From CAYOPZ01 sp964406005 (lineage in GTDB: Bacteria > Bacteroidota > Bacteroidia > Bacteroidales > SM23-62), in contig CAYOPZ010000010.1 in NCBI GenBank assembly GCA_964406005.1, positions 1 to 64,000 of the forward strand: a DNA stretch of 64,000 bases. The letters are read 5' to 3'. Numbering within the stretch: position 1 is the first letter of the stretch; each line of letters begins with the position of its first letter. Below, one piece after another: positions 44,867-52,926 of the stretch. A program made the translations under genes and the position numbers. Below the pieces are notes generated by a model. That model worked only from the letters and a program-made list of their open reading frames with translations. It searched no databases and had not been told where the DNA came from.

Positions 44867-45917
44867 GCCGCCTGCAAATATTGCGACAATGCAGAAATCC
44901 ATCCTGATCATATACACCGGAGGAACCATTGGCATGATCGGCCGTCCCGGCACACATGCACTGAAACCTTTCGATTTCGAAGAGATACGGGAATATATGC
45001 CCGAACTCGAAAAGTCCGGCTGTCATCTGTCTGCCGTCACGCTCAGCCCGGTGGTGGATTCTTCAAATATACAACCTTCGGCATGGATCCGGATTGCAGA
45101 AATAATCCGTGACAATTACAATGATTACAACGGATTTATCATTCTTCATGGCACAGACACCATGGCCTACTCGGCTTCTGCCCTGAGTTTCATGCTGGAG
45201 GATCTTGGGAAACCCGTCATTTTCACAGGTTCGCAACTGCCTGTAAGCACGCTCAGGACAGACGCACGTGAAAACCTGGTATCCTCCATTGAAATCGCCA
45301 CTTCCGAAAAAGACGGATCTCCCCTTGTTCCGGAGGTATGCATTTATTTCGAATTCAAGCTCTTCAGGGGCAATCGCACAACCAAACAGAATGCCGGGGA
45401 ATTTAATGCTTTCTCATCTCCGAACCATCCCCCGCTGGCAGAATCCGGAGTTCACCTGAGATTCCACCCGGAAATCATCCTTAAGAAAACCGGCAGGGAA
45501 AAACTGCGGGTACATACCCGTCTGGATACCCATATCGCCATTTTAAAAATCTTTCCCGGTATTTCAGAGTCCATAGTTGAATCCGTTCTGGGGTCGTCCG
45601 GATTGAAAGCGGTAATCCTGGAAACATTCGGTGCAGGCAATGCACCCACCGATGATTGGTTATCCCGTCAGTTAAAGCATGCCCGGGACAGGGGTATCAT
45701 CTTCCTGAATACAACCCAGTGCAATCAGGGCATGGTTGAAATGGGACGATATGAAACCAGCCAGCAATTAATACATGCCGGGGTGATCAGCGGTCATGAT
45801 ATCACAACGGAAGCGGCCGTAACAAAACTTATGTTCCTGCTCGGCCGGAACCTGACAGAACAAAAGCTTAAACACCTTCTGAATAAATCAATTAGCGGAG
45901 AAATAACGGTTAATTAA
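44856..45917 (+). CDS. ansA: Type I L-asparaginase
   Basis: The enzyme hydrolyses L-asparagine to aspartate and ammonia in the cytoplasm. The 353-residue protein has both threonine signatures: IIYTGGTIGMIG near residue 20 and GFIILHGTDTMAYSASAL near residue 94. The C-terminal domain contains LETFGAGNAP and the FLNTTQCNQGMVEMGRYETS block, typical of the AnsA type. There is no signal peptide, in line with the cytoplasmic low-affinity class. The ATG at 44856 overlaps tatD; an ATG at 44889 would give a slightly shorter protein. Confidence 0.93.
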   Translation: MSNKPPANIATMQKSILIIYTGGTIGMIGRPGTHALKPFDFEEIREYMPELEKSGCHLSAVTLSPVVDSSNIQPSAWIRIAEIIRDNYNDYNGFIILHGTDTMAYSASALSFMLEDLGKPVIFTGSQLPVSTLRTDARENLVSSIEIATSEKDGSPLVPEVCIYFEFKLFRGNRTTKQNAGEFNAFSSPNHPPLAESGVHLRFHPEIILKKTGREKLRVHTRLDTHIAILKIFPGISESIVESVLGSSGLKAVILETFGAGNAPTDDWLSRQLKHARDRGIIFLNTTQCNQGMVEMGRYETSQQLIHAGVISGHDITTEAAVTKLMFLLGRNLTEQKLKHLLNKSISGEITVN

Positions 45918-45918
45918 A

Positions 45919-45949
45919 ATTGCATTTAGTCATTTTTTTTGTATTTTTC
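45919..45949 (+). promoter_or_regulatory. Probable promoter of tRNA-Ser
   Basis: ATTG at 45919-45922 and TATTTTTC at 45942-45949 are separated by 19 nt, the Bacteroidota spacing, with one mismatch in each box. The predicted start is about 15-20 nt before the tRNA. Confidence 0.45.
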
Positions 45950-45971
45950 GCGCTCCATTTTGCATTGGATT

Positions 45972-46061
45972 GGAGAGATGGCCGAGTGGTCGAAGGCGCA
46001 CGCCTGGAGAGCGTGTATACCATGTGGAATGGTATCGAGGGTTCGAATCCCTCTCTCTCCG
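45972..46061 (+). tRNA. tRNA-Ser (anticodon GGA)
   Basis: The acceptor arms GGAGAGA and TCTCTCC pair perfectly, with discriminator G at 46061. The D arm (GCCGAGTGG), the anticodon loop CTGGAGA with anticodon GGA, a long variable arm (ACCATGTGGAATGGT) and the T arm with GGTTCGAATCC are all present. The class II layout and the GGA anticodon identify serine, reading UCC and UCU. The CCA end is not encoded. Confidence 0.96.
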
Positions 46062-46190
46062 CAAAACACCGGAAGTTGAATCAGTTTGAGTGAATGCGGG
46101 GAGCCGCAGCCAGTTTTTACAATTTATTAATAGAATTATTATCAGGATTCATTATTTTCGCTAAACCTATAATTCATTTAAAAACAGATC

Positions 46191-47045
46191 ATGAAAAAGT
46201 TTTTTACACTCATTTCGGTAACCGGAATGCTGTTCATGGCAGCACCGAACATTACTTCTGCCCAGGAGCCGGATACGGATGTTACCGGGGAGGAAAGCAC
46301 AACAATGGCACCTCCTGGACAGGAAGACACAATGATGGAAGCTGCTGATGAGACTGTTGCAACCACGGAAGAATCAAGTGCAGCTGCAGAACCGGATACC
46401 GAGGAGGAAATGTCATTGCACCAGCAGGTTAAAAGACTCTTCATCGAAGGGAACGCAACGTTTATGGGATTTGTACTGCTTACACTGATCTTTGGTCTTG
46501 CACTGGCCATCGAAAGGATCATCTACCTGAACCTGGCAACCACCAACACCGACAAATTGCTTAAAAAAGTCGAAGATGCACTTTCTTCGGGCGGTGTGGA
46601 TGCAGCAAAAGAAGTCTGCCGGAATACCAGGGGACCGGTCGCAAGTATTTTTTACCAGGGGCTCGATCGCGCCGATGAAGGAATCGATGTGGCTGAAAAA
46701 GCGGTAATCGCTTATGGAAGCGTACAAATGGGACTGCTGGAAAAAAACCTGTCGTGGATCCAGTTGTTCATTTCGATCGCACCCATGTTGGGATTTATGG
46801 GAACGGTAATTGGGATGATCTCCGCTTTTGATTCCATCCAGCTCGCAGGTGAAGTATCTGCCCAGCTGGTGGCGGGGGGGATTAAAGTAGCTCTCATAAC
46901 AACTGTATCCGGCCTCATCGTGGCCATCATCCTTCAGGTATTTTACAATACCATCGTTTCCAAAATAGACAGTATCGTCAATAAGATGGAGGATTCTTCC
47001 ATCTCCCTGATTGATATGCTGGTTCATTACAAGCTGAAAAAATAA
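46191..47045 (+). CDS. exbB: MotA/TolQ/ExbB family proton channel protein
   Basis: The 284-residue protein is the channel subunit of a proton-driven energiser such as ExbBD-TonB or TolQR. It has a signal-like N-terminus (residues 1-24), then an acidic low-complexity stretch (about 25-80). The MotA_ExbB core follows, with helices at about 93-111, 185-205 and 230-255 and the conserved APMLGFMGTVIGMISAF segment. The long acidic N-terminus is usual in Bacteroidota ExbB. It is followed after 5 nt by a membrane protein of unknown function and then two exbD genes, so this is an operon. Confidence 0.93.
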   Translation: MKKFFTLISVTGMLFMAAPNITSAQEPDTDVTGEESTTMAPPGQEDTMMEAADETVATTEESSAAAEPDTEEEMSLHQQVKRLFIEGNATFMGFVLLTLIFGLALAIERIIYLNLATTNTDKLLKKVEDALSSGGVDAAKEVCRNTRGPVASIFYQGLDRADEGIDVAEKAVIAYGSVQMGLLEKNLSWIQLFISIAPMLGFMGTVIGMISAFDSIQLAGEVSAQLVAGGIKVALITTVSGLIVAIILQVFYNTIVSKIDSIVNKMEDSSISLIDMLVHYKLKK

Positions 47046-47050
47046 GCATC

Positions 47051-47512
47051 ATGCGTCTGACTTATAAACAAATTGCGCAATATATTCTGTGGGCTATGAT
47101 GGCATGCTCACTGGTTTTTATTGCATGGTTCTTTTTCGGCAACTTTGTTGAAGGGACCGAAGGCACAAATTATGCAGAACCCGTAATTACGGAAGGGATC
47201 CTGAAGTGGACTTACATTTTGTTTTTCATAACCCTGATATTAACGATTGTGTTCCCGCTGATTTTCATAGCTTCCAATCCCCGGAGTGCCAAAAGACTGG
47301 GCATCATCCTGGCCGTAGCTGCCGTACTGGCCTTTATTTCATACAGGCTGGCTGACGATACGGTTCTGAACCTGCCCCAGTATACCGGCCCCGACAATGT
47401 GCCCGCGACCCTTAAAATTGTGGGGACAGGCCTGATATTCACATATATTCTGGGAATTGCTGCGATTGTTGCGGTATTGTTCTCATCTCTCGCAGGACTT
47501 TTTAAAAGATAG
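47051..47512 (+). CDS. Four-helix membrane protein of the ExbB/ExbD cluster, function unknown
   Basis: The 153-residue protein has four hydrophobic segments (about residues 13-31, 55-76, 86-103 and 124-147). No motif is recognised. It lies directly between exbB and two exbD genes with only 5 nt to exbB, a position where Bacteroidota commonly carry such a protein. I infer that it is an accessory subunit of the energising complex. Confidence 0.7.
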   Translation: MRLTYKQIAQYILWAMMACSLVFIAWFFFGNFVEGTEGTNYAEPVITEGILKWTYILFFITLILTIVFPLIFIASNPRSAKRLGIILAVAAVLAFISYRLADDTVLNLPQYTGPDNVPATLKIVGTGLIFTYILGIAAIVAVLFSSLAGLFKR

Positions 47513-47583
47513 GCATTGACTTGCGAATAGCATATTCAGGTCAAAGACTTTATACTTTATTTATATTATAAAAAAACGAATCC

Positions 47584-48180
47584 ATGGCCAGAAGAGAAAT
47601 TCAGGAAATAAATGCCGGTTCAATGGCCGATATAGCATTCCTGCTTTTGATTTTTTTCCTCGTCGCCACTACAATGGATATTGATACCGGGATTTCCCGC
47701 CTTCTTCCCCCCATGCCGGACGAGGAAGAAATGAATAACGAGCAGGAGATCCGCGAAAGAAACATCTTTGTCGTATTGATAAACAGGGATGATCAACTGT
47801 TCGTAGAAAGGGAAGTCGTCGATATCGGCCGGCTGAAAGAAATGACCAAGGAATTCTTTGTGAATCCCAACGATGATCCCGACCTCTCCGAGAAAAGGGA
47901 AGCCGATATAGATTTTTTCGGTAAAATCATGGTTTCAAAAGGCGTTATTTCCCTGCAAAGTGATATAGGCACATCATACGGCAAGTACATTGAGGTGCAA
48001 AACGAACTCGCGGCAGCAGTAAACGAGCTCAGGAATGAGTTATGCATGCAGCAATTCGGAAGAAAATTCGATGACCTGGATCCTTTGAACGAAACGGAAA
48101 ACGATCTCATTGAAGCCATCAAGGAAGTATATCCCATGGCCATTTCCGAAGCAGAACCAAAGGAAACCGGAAATTATTAA
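47584..48180 (+). CDS. exbD: ExbD/TolR family protein, first copy
   Basis: The 198-residue protein has a short cytoplasmic N-terminus, one membrane helix (about residues 15-34) beginning with the conserved aspartate in SMADIAFLLLIFFLVATT, and a periplasmic domain. The membrane aspartate carries protons in this family. It is longer than typical ExbD (about 140), with extra sequence in the periplasmic part. About 70 AT-rich nt precede it. The second exbD follows after 11 nt; two different ExbD subunits may form a mixed dimer, which is inference. Confidence 0.92.
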   Translation: MARREIQEINAGSMADIAFLLLIFFLVATTMDIDTGISRLLPPMPDEEEMNNEQEIRERNIFVVLINRDDQLFVEREVVDIGRLKEMTKEFFVNPNDDPDLSEKREADIDFFGKIMVSKGVISLQSDIGTSYGKYIEVQNELAAAVNELRNELCMQQFGRKFDDLDPLNETENDLIEAIKEVYPMAISEAEPKETGNY

Positions 48181-48191
48181 TCAACTGAAAT

Positions 48192-48668
48192 ATGTCAAGA
48201 TTTAAAAAATCAGGCAGCAAGGGGGTGAAAGCGATCAACACGGCATCGCTTCCCGATATCGTATTCATGCTCCTGTTTTTCTTTATGGTCTCAACCGTTA
48301 TGAGGGAAACCAACATCAAAGTGGGTATAAACCTTCCCCAGGCAACGGAAATCAAGAAACTTGAAAAGAAATCCCTGGTCAGCTACATCTACATAGGGAA
48401 ACCACACGCCTACCTTCAGTCAACATACGGATCGGAACCCCGGATCCAGCTGAACGATTCATTTGCAACCAAAGACGACATCCGTGATTTCATCAGCAGC
48501 GAAAGAGAACAGATGAATGAAAACCAGCAGAAACAGATGACCGTTTCACTGAAAATCGACAAGGATACAAAAATGGGTATCGTCACGGATGTCAAACAGG
48601 AGCTTCGCAAAGCCAGTGCGCTCAAGATCAATTACTCTTCCCGGAGAAAAGTGGATGATCTGAGATAG
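48192..48668 (+). CDS. exbD: ExbD/TolR family protein, second copy
   Basis: The 158-residue protein has the standard layout: a basic N-terminus, one membrane helix with the proton-carrying aspartate (SLPDIVFMLLFFFMVSTVM, about residues 20-38), and a periplasmic domain with KIDKDTKMGIVTDVKQELRKA near the C-terminus. It is clearly divergent from the first copy, so it is not a recent duplicate. It is the last gene of the ExbB cluster and converges with the PII gene. Confidence 0.92.
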   Translation: MSRFKKSGSKGVKAINTASLPDIVFMLLFFFMVSTVMRETNIKVGINLPQATEIKKLEKKSLVSYIYIGKPHAYLQSTYGSEPRIQLNDSFATKDDIRDFISSEREQMNENQQKQMTVSLKIDKDTKMGIVTDVKQELRKASALKINYSSRRKVDDLR

Positions 48669-48701
48669 TTCACCTTCGTCAAGACCCGCACCCTCCGGTC
48701 G

Positions 48702-49046
48702 TCAAATGGCAGTGCCTCCCTTTTCTCCCGTACGGATACGTATGCATTCCTCAAGCGGGGTTATGAAAATCTTTCCGTCTCCAAGCTCTCCCTTCTCGTT
48801 TGTCCTGGCAGAATTAATAATGGTTTCCGTTGTAATATCAACAAAAGCATCATTTACAGCGATTTCAAGCCGTATCTTGGGGATCAGGTCCGGCGTGACC
48901 AGCTGGCCCCGGTAGATCTCCTCCCTGGTTCCCTGGCCGTGACCCGATACCCGGCTGACCGTAATCCGGGTTATTTCCGCCTTGATCAGGGCTTCGCGTA
49001 CCTCCCCGAGCTTGTTTTCCTTAATGATTGCAGTTATCAGTTTCAT
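48702..49046 (-). CDS. PII nitrogen-regulatory protein
   Basis: The 114-residue protein is a full PII trimer subunit sensing 2-oxoglutarate and ATP/ADP. The N-terminal MKLITAIIKENKLGEVREAL, the T-loop region GHGQGTREEIYRGQ and the C-terminal GDGKIFITPLEECIRIRTGEKG signature are clear. Tyr45 corresponds to E. coli Tyr46, but the uridylylated Tyr51 has no counterpart, so control by uridylylation is unlikely. It lies 25 nt downstream of amtB on the same strand, the arrangement typical of GlnK proteins that plug AmtB. Confidence 0.93.
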   Translation of the reverse strand: MKLITAIIKENKLGEVREALIKAEITRITVSRVSGHGQGTREEIYRGQLVTPDLIPKIRLEIAVNDAFVDITTETIINSARTNEKGELGDGKIFITPLEECIRIRTGEKGGTAI

Positions 49047-49071
49047 ATCTGTATTTTTATTTTCCTTATAA

Positions 49072-50403
49072 CTATCCGGGATTCACCATCCCGTAACCAT
49101 GTTCGCCATGTATGGAAAAATCAAGCCCCTGCATTTCTTCAGTGTTGCTGGATCTTAATCCCACACTCTTTTGCACAACGATAAGCACAAACAGGGTGAC
49201 TACAGCGGCATAACCAATGGCTATCAGAACCGCCACCGCCTGCACTCCCAGTTGATGAAGTACACTCCAGCTGCCGCCTGCAGCAAGAGCAGCTTCATCC
49301 ATCCAGCTTTGCCTGATGAAAAAACTGAGGCAAATTGCACCTACGATTCCGCCTATCCCATGTACCCCGAATGCGTCCAGGCTGTCGTCATAGCCCAACC
49401 GGTTTTTCATGACGATTCCAAGGTAGCAAAAGGAAGAGGCAAGGACACCGAGAATCAGTGCTCCGTACGGTTGTACCACTCCGGCAGCGGGTGTAACGGC
49501 AACCAGGCCCGCAAGTATGCCGCTGGCAAAACCAAGAGCCGTGGCTTTCCCCTGGTGGAATCCTTCAATCGCAATCCAGGTAATGGCTCCCGATGCAGCT
49601 GCGGCCTGGGTTGCAGTCAGCGCCTGAGCAGTGCTCAAACCGCTCGATACACTGCTCCCTGCATTAAATCCGAACCAGCCAACCCACAGAAGCCCCGCAC
49701 CCATCATGGTCATGGCCAGGTTGCTCGGAGGCATGGAACCCGGGTATCCTTTCCGTGCACCCAGGTACAGGGCTGCAACCAGACCGCTTATACCGGCGGA
49801 AATATGAACCACCGTGCCCCCCGCAAAGTCAATGACCCCGTTCACACCGAAGTTATACAGGAAGCCGTCCTCGGCCCAAACCCAGTGACAGATCGGATTA
49901 TAAACCAGCAGTCCCCAGAGTGAAATAAAAAGGATATAGCCCCTGAATTTTACCCGTTCGGCAAATGCGCCAGCGATCAGTGCCGGGGTGATGATGGCAA
50001 ATTTCCCCTGGAACATGGAATAAACATATTCCGGGACCCCTGCATCCATCACGTTATTATCAATGCCTTTTAAAAAGAAATAGTTGTTACTCCAGCCGAA
50101 CCATCCTCCAAGTATATTGGAACCGAAACACATCGAATAGCCGATGCCGATCCACAGGACCGTTATTACCCCTATGGCGGCGAAACTGTGCATCATTGTT
50201 CCCAGCACGTTCTTGGTTCGTACCAATCCGCCGTAAAACATTGCCAGCCCGGGTATCATCAGCAATACAAGGGCTGTGGACGTAAGCATCCAGGCTGTGG
50301 TACCCGTATCCACTCCGTTCCCGTCCGAAGCGAACATGCTGCCCGTTCCCAGGAACAGCAAAAGGATACATAATCCCAATGCTCTTTTAGAAGAAGTTTT
50401 CAT
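49072..50403 (-). CDS. amtB: Ammonium transporter AmtB
   Basis: The 443-residue protein is an ammonium channel with a signal-like N-terminal helix followed by eleven membrane helices. The family signature is AGGTVVHISAGISGLVAALYLG with DFAGGTVVH, and the twin-histidine pore includes VHGIGGIVGAI in the second half. It leads a two-gene operon with the PII protein. Transcription would begin in the AT-rich stretch upstream of 50403; no NtrC or sigma-54 motif was seen there. Confidence 0.96.
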   Translation of the reverse strand: MKTSSKRALGLCILLLFLGTGSMFASDGNGVDTGTTAWMLTSTALVLLMIPGLAMFYGGLVRTKNVLGTMMHSFAAIGVITVLWIGIGYSMCFGSNILGGWFGWSNNYFFLKGIDNNVMDAGVPEYVYSMFQGKFAIITPALIAGAFAERVKFRGYILFISLWGLLVYNPICHWVWAEDGFLYNFGVNGVIDFAGGTVVHISAGISGLVAALYLGARKGYPGSMPPSNLAMTMMGAGLLWVGWFGFNAGSSVSSGLSTAQALTATQAAAASGAITWIAIEGFHQGKATALGFASGILAGLVAVTPAAGVVQPYGALILGVLASSFCYLGIVMKNRLGYDDSLDAFGVHGIGGIVGAICLSFFIRQSWMDEAALAAGGSWSVLHQLGVQAVAVLIAIGYAAVVTLFVLIVVQKSVGLRSSNTEEMQGLDFSIHGEHGYGMVNPG

Positions 50404-50679
50404 TCTTTATATTTTTCAATTCAACAAAATATATTATTTAGGACAAATATATGTATTTTATAAGGGGTATTGAAATTATTATATATTATTTTAACTAACA
50501 CCCCCCATATAATGATTATCACTACCTTTTAATAGTTATATTATTTTTATTAAATTTAAAATCCTGCCTTAAAACCCTATGATAAACGGATGTTTTAATC
50601 CCTTCCCCCTGTGGAAAAAACAGAAAAAGTAACCCCTTCCCGCCGATTTCGATTGTACACCGAGGGTGTAAGCAAGAAA

Positions 50680-50804
50680 ACCGTTGCCGATTATCATGAC
50701 ATTTGGATAATGCCGATGCAATACCCGACCGGCTGGTTCACGATGCCAACAGGATCGTTATTGAAGGAGACTCTTTGCGAAAAAACAAAAATATCAGAAA
50801 TTAG
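50680..50804 (+). pseudogene. Remnant of an IS21-type istB gene (3' end)
   Basis: Translation gives TVADYHDIW in the frame of 50680. After a one-base shift near 50706 it continues as ADAIPDRLVHDANRIVIEG followed by DSLRK and a TAG at 50802. This matches the C-terminal end of IstB ATPases from IS21 elements, which typically read DAILDRLVHNAHRIELKG followed by ESLRK. The upstream part of the gene is not recognisable. A frameshift and loss of the rest make it a pseudogene. Confidence 0.6.
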
Positions 50805-50855
50805 TAGTGAATAACAGTTTTGAAAATTAATTTAAAATCAGGCTGATTAGCTTAA

Positions 50856-51023
50856 GAAAATTCTTTGGTATTCCTGATAAAGGAAAACCTGGGATGGACG
50901 CTTAATTTTTGGCTATATGCAGTAATTTGTCTTATCGGTTTATTGGTAATTGTATTTATGTTACCTGAAACAAAAGGGAAATCACTGGAAGAAATAGAAG
51001 AAATTTTAACAAAATCAAAATAA
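50856..51023 (+). pseudogene. C-terminal remnant of an MFS sugar porter
   Basis: An open frame from 50856 to the TAA at 51021 encodes the last membrane helix and tail of a sugar:H+ symporter: GWTLNFWLYAVICLIGLL, then VIVFMLPETKGKSLEEIEE. PETKG followed by SLEEIE is the family hallmark at the C-terminus. A stop codon in frame just upstream (50853) and the lack of any earlier helix show that the rest of the gene is gone. It ends 6 nt before the fucosidase ATG, suggesting that the two were once one sugar-utilisation operon. Confidence 0.75.
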
Positions 51024-51029
51024 ACAATC

Positions 51030-52661
51030 ATGAATAAGTACAAACCATTTGGAATATTTGTTTTAGCAGTCATATTAGTTGCCTTTTCTGAATCAAAAAA
51101 AGAAGAAAATACTTTTGTACCTCTTGCCCCGGAACAATACAGAAGGCCTGCTAATTATAAAACGGAAAATTATCAATATTCATTGATTGAATTAAAAGAT
51201 GGTTTTTCGGAACAAATGATGAAAAATGCATCGGGGGTGTACGAGCGTGTTCAGGAAGTTAATGAAATGGGTAAATGGAAACCGGCCCCTGAATCAATTG
51301 ACCGGCACAAATCGCCTGAATGGTTTTTAGATGCAAAATTTGGGATGTTTATCGACTGGGGACTATGGTCGGTGGCAGGCTGGGCACCGAAAAAAGAAAA
51401 TGGTGCGATGTACCCTGATTGGTATGAATTCAGGTTAGATATTGACTCTTCTTTTATAGCCTATCATAAAAAGAATTGGGGTATCGATTTTAAACGCGAT
51501 GATTTTATTCCTTTATTTAAGGCAAAAGACTATAATCCTGAACAACTTGTCAAAATTGCAAAAGAAGCCGGAATGAAATATATGGTTCCTTTCTGCAAAC
51601 ACCATGGAGGATTCTGTTTATGGCCTTCATCATTTACTCAAAGAGATGCTGGGGATATGGGACCCAAAAAAGACCTGATAAAACCATTGGTTGAAAATTG
51701 TCAGAAGGAAGGATTGAAGTTTGGTTTTTATTTCAGTATTGAAGAATGGGAATACCCGATAATTGATAAGGGAGGAAACCTACATGAGCGTGTATGGAGT
51801 GGAAAGGTTAAACCTTTTGACAAAGGCCTTGAAAAGAAATGTTCAGGGAAAATTGCAGTCAAAGATTTTGCAACTGATTATTTGATTCCACAGGCAACTG
51901 AGTTCATCGATAAGTATGATCCTGACCTTTTATGGTACGATGGCGACTGGAATACAAATGTAGAAATGCTTCATACCTACGATATTGCAGCTTATTTTTA
52001 CAATCAAGCCGAAGGCAGAAAAGAAGTGGCAGTAAATGATCGTTATGGGCCACATTACGGCGAAAGATGGCAACGATCAAAACTGGGTGATTTTTTTACA
52101 AATGAATATGGTGATATGGAAAAGGAAGCCAAACAAACCATTCATGCATGGGAGGAATGTCGAGGCATAAGTCAGTCATTCGGGTTTAACTGGCAGGATA
52201 CAAATGAGAATGTAATTAGTTCAAAAGAATTTATTGATATGTTTATTGACATTGTTTCCCATGGTGGAAACCTGCTATTGGTCGTAAACCTCGATGGGCA
52301 GGGAGCATTACCGGAAGTGCAGGAAAAAAGGTTGGAAGATATAGGCAAATGGCTGGCAGTTAATGGTGAAGGGATTTATGCAACACGTCCGTTTTTCCCT
52401 TATACAGAAAAAAATATCGCTTATACTCAAAGTAAAGATGGAAAATTCGTTTATGTAATTATTAAAGAATGGTCTGATGAAAAAATAGATATAAACTGGA
52501 TAAAACCAGTTGAAGATAGCAAAATAAAGCTGCTGGGATATGATGAACCTATAAATTGGGAAGGAAATAAAGATGGAATCTCAATAAAAATACCGACAAG
52601 TTTAAATAACGAAAACAACAGGCCTTGCTTTTATGCATGGATATTTAAAATAGAGGTATAA
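51030..52661 (+). CDS. Alpha-L-fucosidase, GH29 family
   Basis: The 543-residue protein has an N-terminal signal-like helix and a GH29 TIM-barrel: AKFGMFIDWGLWSVAGWAP near residue 100, VPFCKHHGGFCLWPSSFT near 185, and DLLWYDGDW with the predicted nucleophile Asp near residue 304. A C-terminal beta domain follows. GH29 enzymes release fucose from host glycans or algal/plant polymers. The N-terminus reads FSESKKEE where a lipobox Cys is expected, so lipid anchoring may be lost. Codon use and base content are clearly AT-richer than neighbouring genes. Remnants of IS21 and of a sugar porter lie directly upstream, so acquisition by transfer is likely. Confidence 0.9.
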   Translation: MNKYKPFGIFVLAVILVAFSESKKEENTFVPLAPEQYRRPANYKTENYQYSLIELKDGFSEQMMKNASGVYERVQEVNEMGKWKPAPESIDRHKSPEWFLDAKFGMFIDWGLWSVAGWAPKKENGAMYPDWYEFRLDIDSSFIAYHKKNWGIDFKRDDFIPLFKAKDYNPEQLVKIAKEAGMKYMVPFCKHHGGFCLWPSSFTQRDAGDMGPKKDLIKPLVENCQKEGLKFGFYFSIEEWEYPIIDKGGNLHERVWSGKVKPFDKGLEKKCSGKIAVKDFATDYLIPQATEFIDKYDPDLLWYDGDWNTNVEMLHTYDIAAYFYNQAEGRKEVAVNDRYGPHYGERWQRSKLGDFFTNEYGDMEKEAKQTIHAWEECRGISQSFGFNWQDTNENVISSKEFIDMFIDIVSHGGNLLLVVNLDGQGALPEVQEKRLEDIGKWLAVNGEGIYATRPFFPYTEKNIAYTQSKDGKFVYVIIKEWSDEKIDINWIKPVEDSKIKLLGYDEPINWEGNKDGISIKIPTSLNNENNRPCFYAWIFKIEV

Positions 52662-52688
52662 GATCTATTATTTCAATGTATCTTATCG

Positions 52689-52762
52689 TGATCCCGGCGG
52701 GACTCGAACCCACAACCACCAGAACCGGAATCTGGCATTCTATCCAATTGAACTACGGGACC
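52689..52762 (-). tRNA. tRNA-Arg (anticodon CCG)
   Basis: Read on the minus strand, the acceptor GGTCCCG pairs with CGGGATC (one G-T pair), the discriminator is A, and CCA is not encoded. The D arm is GTTCAATTGGATAGAA, the anticodon stem CCAGA/TCTGG encloses TTCCGGT with anticodon CCG, and the T arm contains GGTTCGAGTCC. This is tRNA-Arg for CGG codons. Its 3' end lies 27 nt from the fucosidase gene, at the edge of the AT-rich patch. Confidence 0.96.
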
Positions 52763-52808
52763 AAAACGGCGTGTGTGAATGAAATCCACCGCCCGGCAAA
52801 CGGTGCTG

Positions 52809-52816
52809 CAAATTTA
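52809..52816 (-). promoter_or_regulatory. Probable -7 element of the tRNA-Arg promoter
   Basis: On the minus strand TAAATTTG (52816-52809) matches TAnnTTTG exactly and lies about 47 nt before the tRNA 5' end. No good -33 box is visible. Confidence 0.42.
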
Positions 52817-52862
52817 AAAAATTTTACCTTTTGACAGAGCGTGTACTTCTGTTTAAGTTTGT

Positions 52863-52870
52863 TACTTTTG
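52863..52870 (+). promoter_or_regulatory. Probable -7 element of the leuS promoter
   Basis: TACTTTTG matches TAnnTTTG exactly, 56 nt before the leuS ATG. A TTTG at 52830-52833 is too far upstream (29 nt) for the standard spacing. Confidence 0.45.
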
Positions 52871-52926
52871 TAAATCTTCTGCCGGGTGCGCAGTTGCTCA
52901 TTTAAATTACAGGATCATAGCCGGTT

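Larger units (their letters stand above)
50404..51029. other. AT-rich intergenic region with two gene remnants
   Basis: The stretch is visibly richer in A and T than the housekeeping DNA on either side. The first 200 nt contain the amtB upstream region and no gene. An istB remnant (50680-50804) and a sugar-porter remnant (50856-51023) fill the second half. Stop codons and frame breaks interrupt both. Confidence 0.7.

Noticed and set aside
49171..49923. 250-residue reading frame on the plus strand
   Set aside because: It is antisense to amtB and its composition (low-complexity, many Gly/Ser/Arg) is that of a shadow frame.
50463..50507. Terminator-like GGGGT ... ACCCC inverted repeat before amtB
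   Set aside because: The arms are only about five bases long and far apart in AT-rich DNA; the pairing is not convincing.
50611..50814. 67-codon gene starting with GTG
   Set aside because: Its second half overlaps the istB remnant in a mixed frame, so it is better explained as decayed sequence than as a gene.
50404..52688. Tandem att sites from integration into tRNA-Arg
   Set aside because: I looked for a copy of the tRNA 3' end at the left border and found none, so the integration claim is not supported beyond position.
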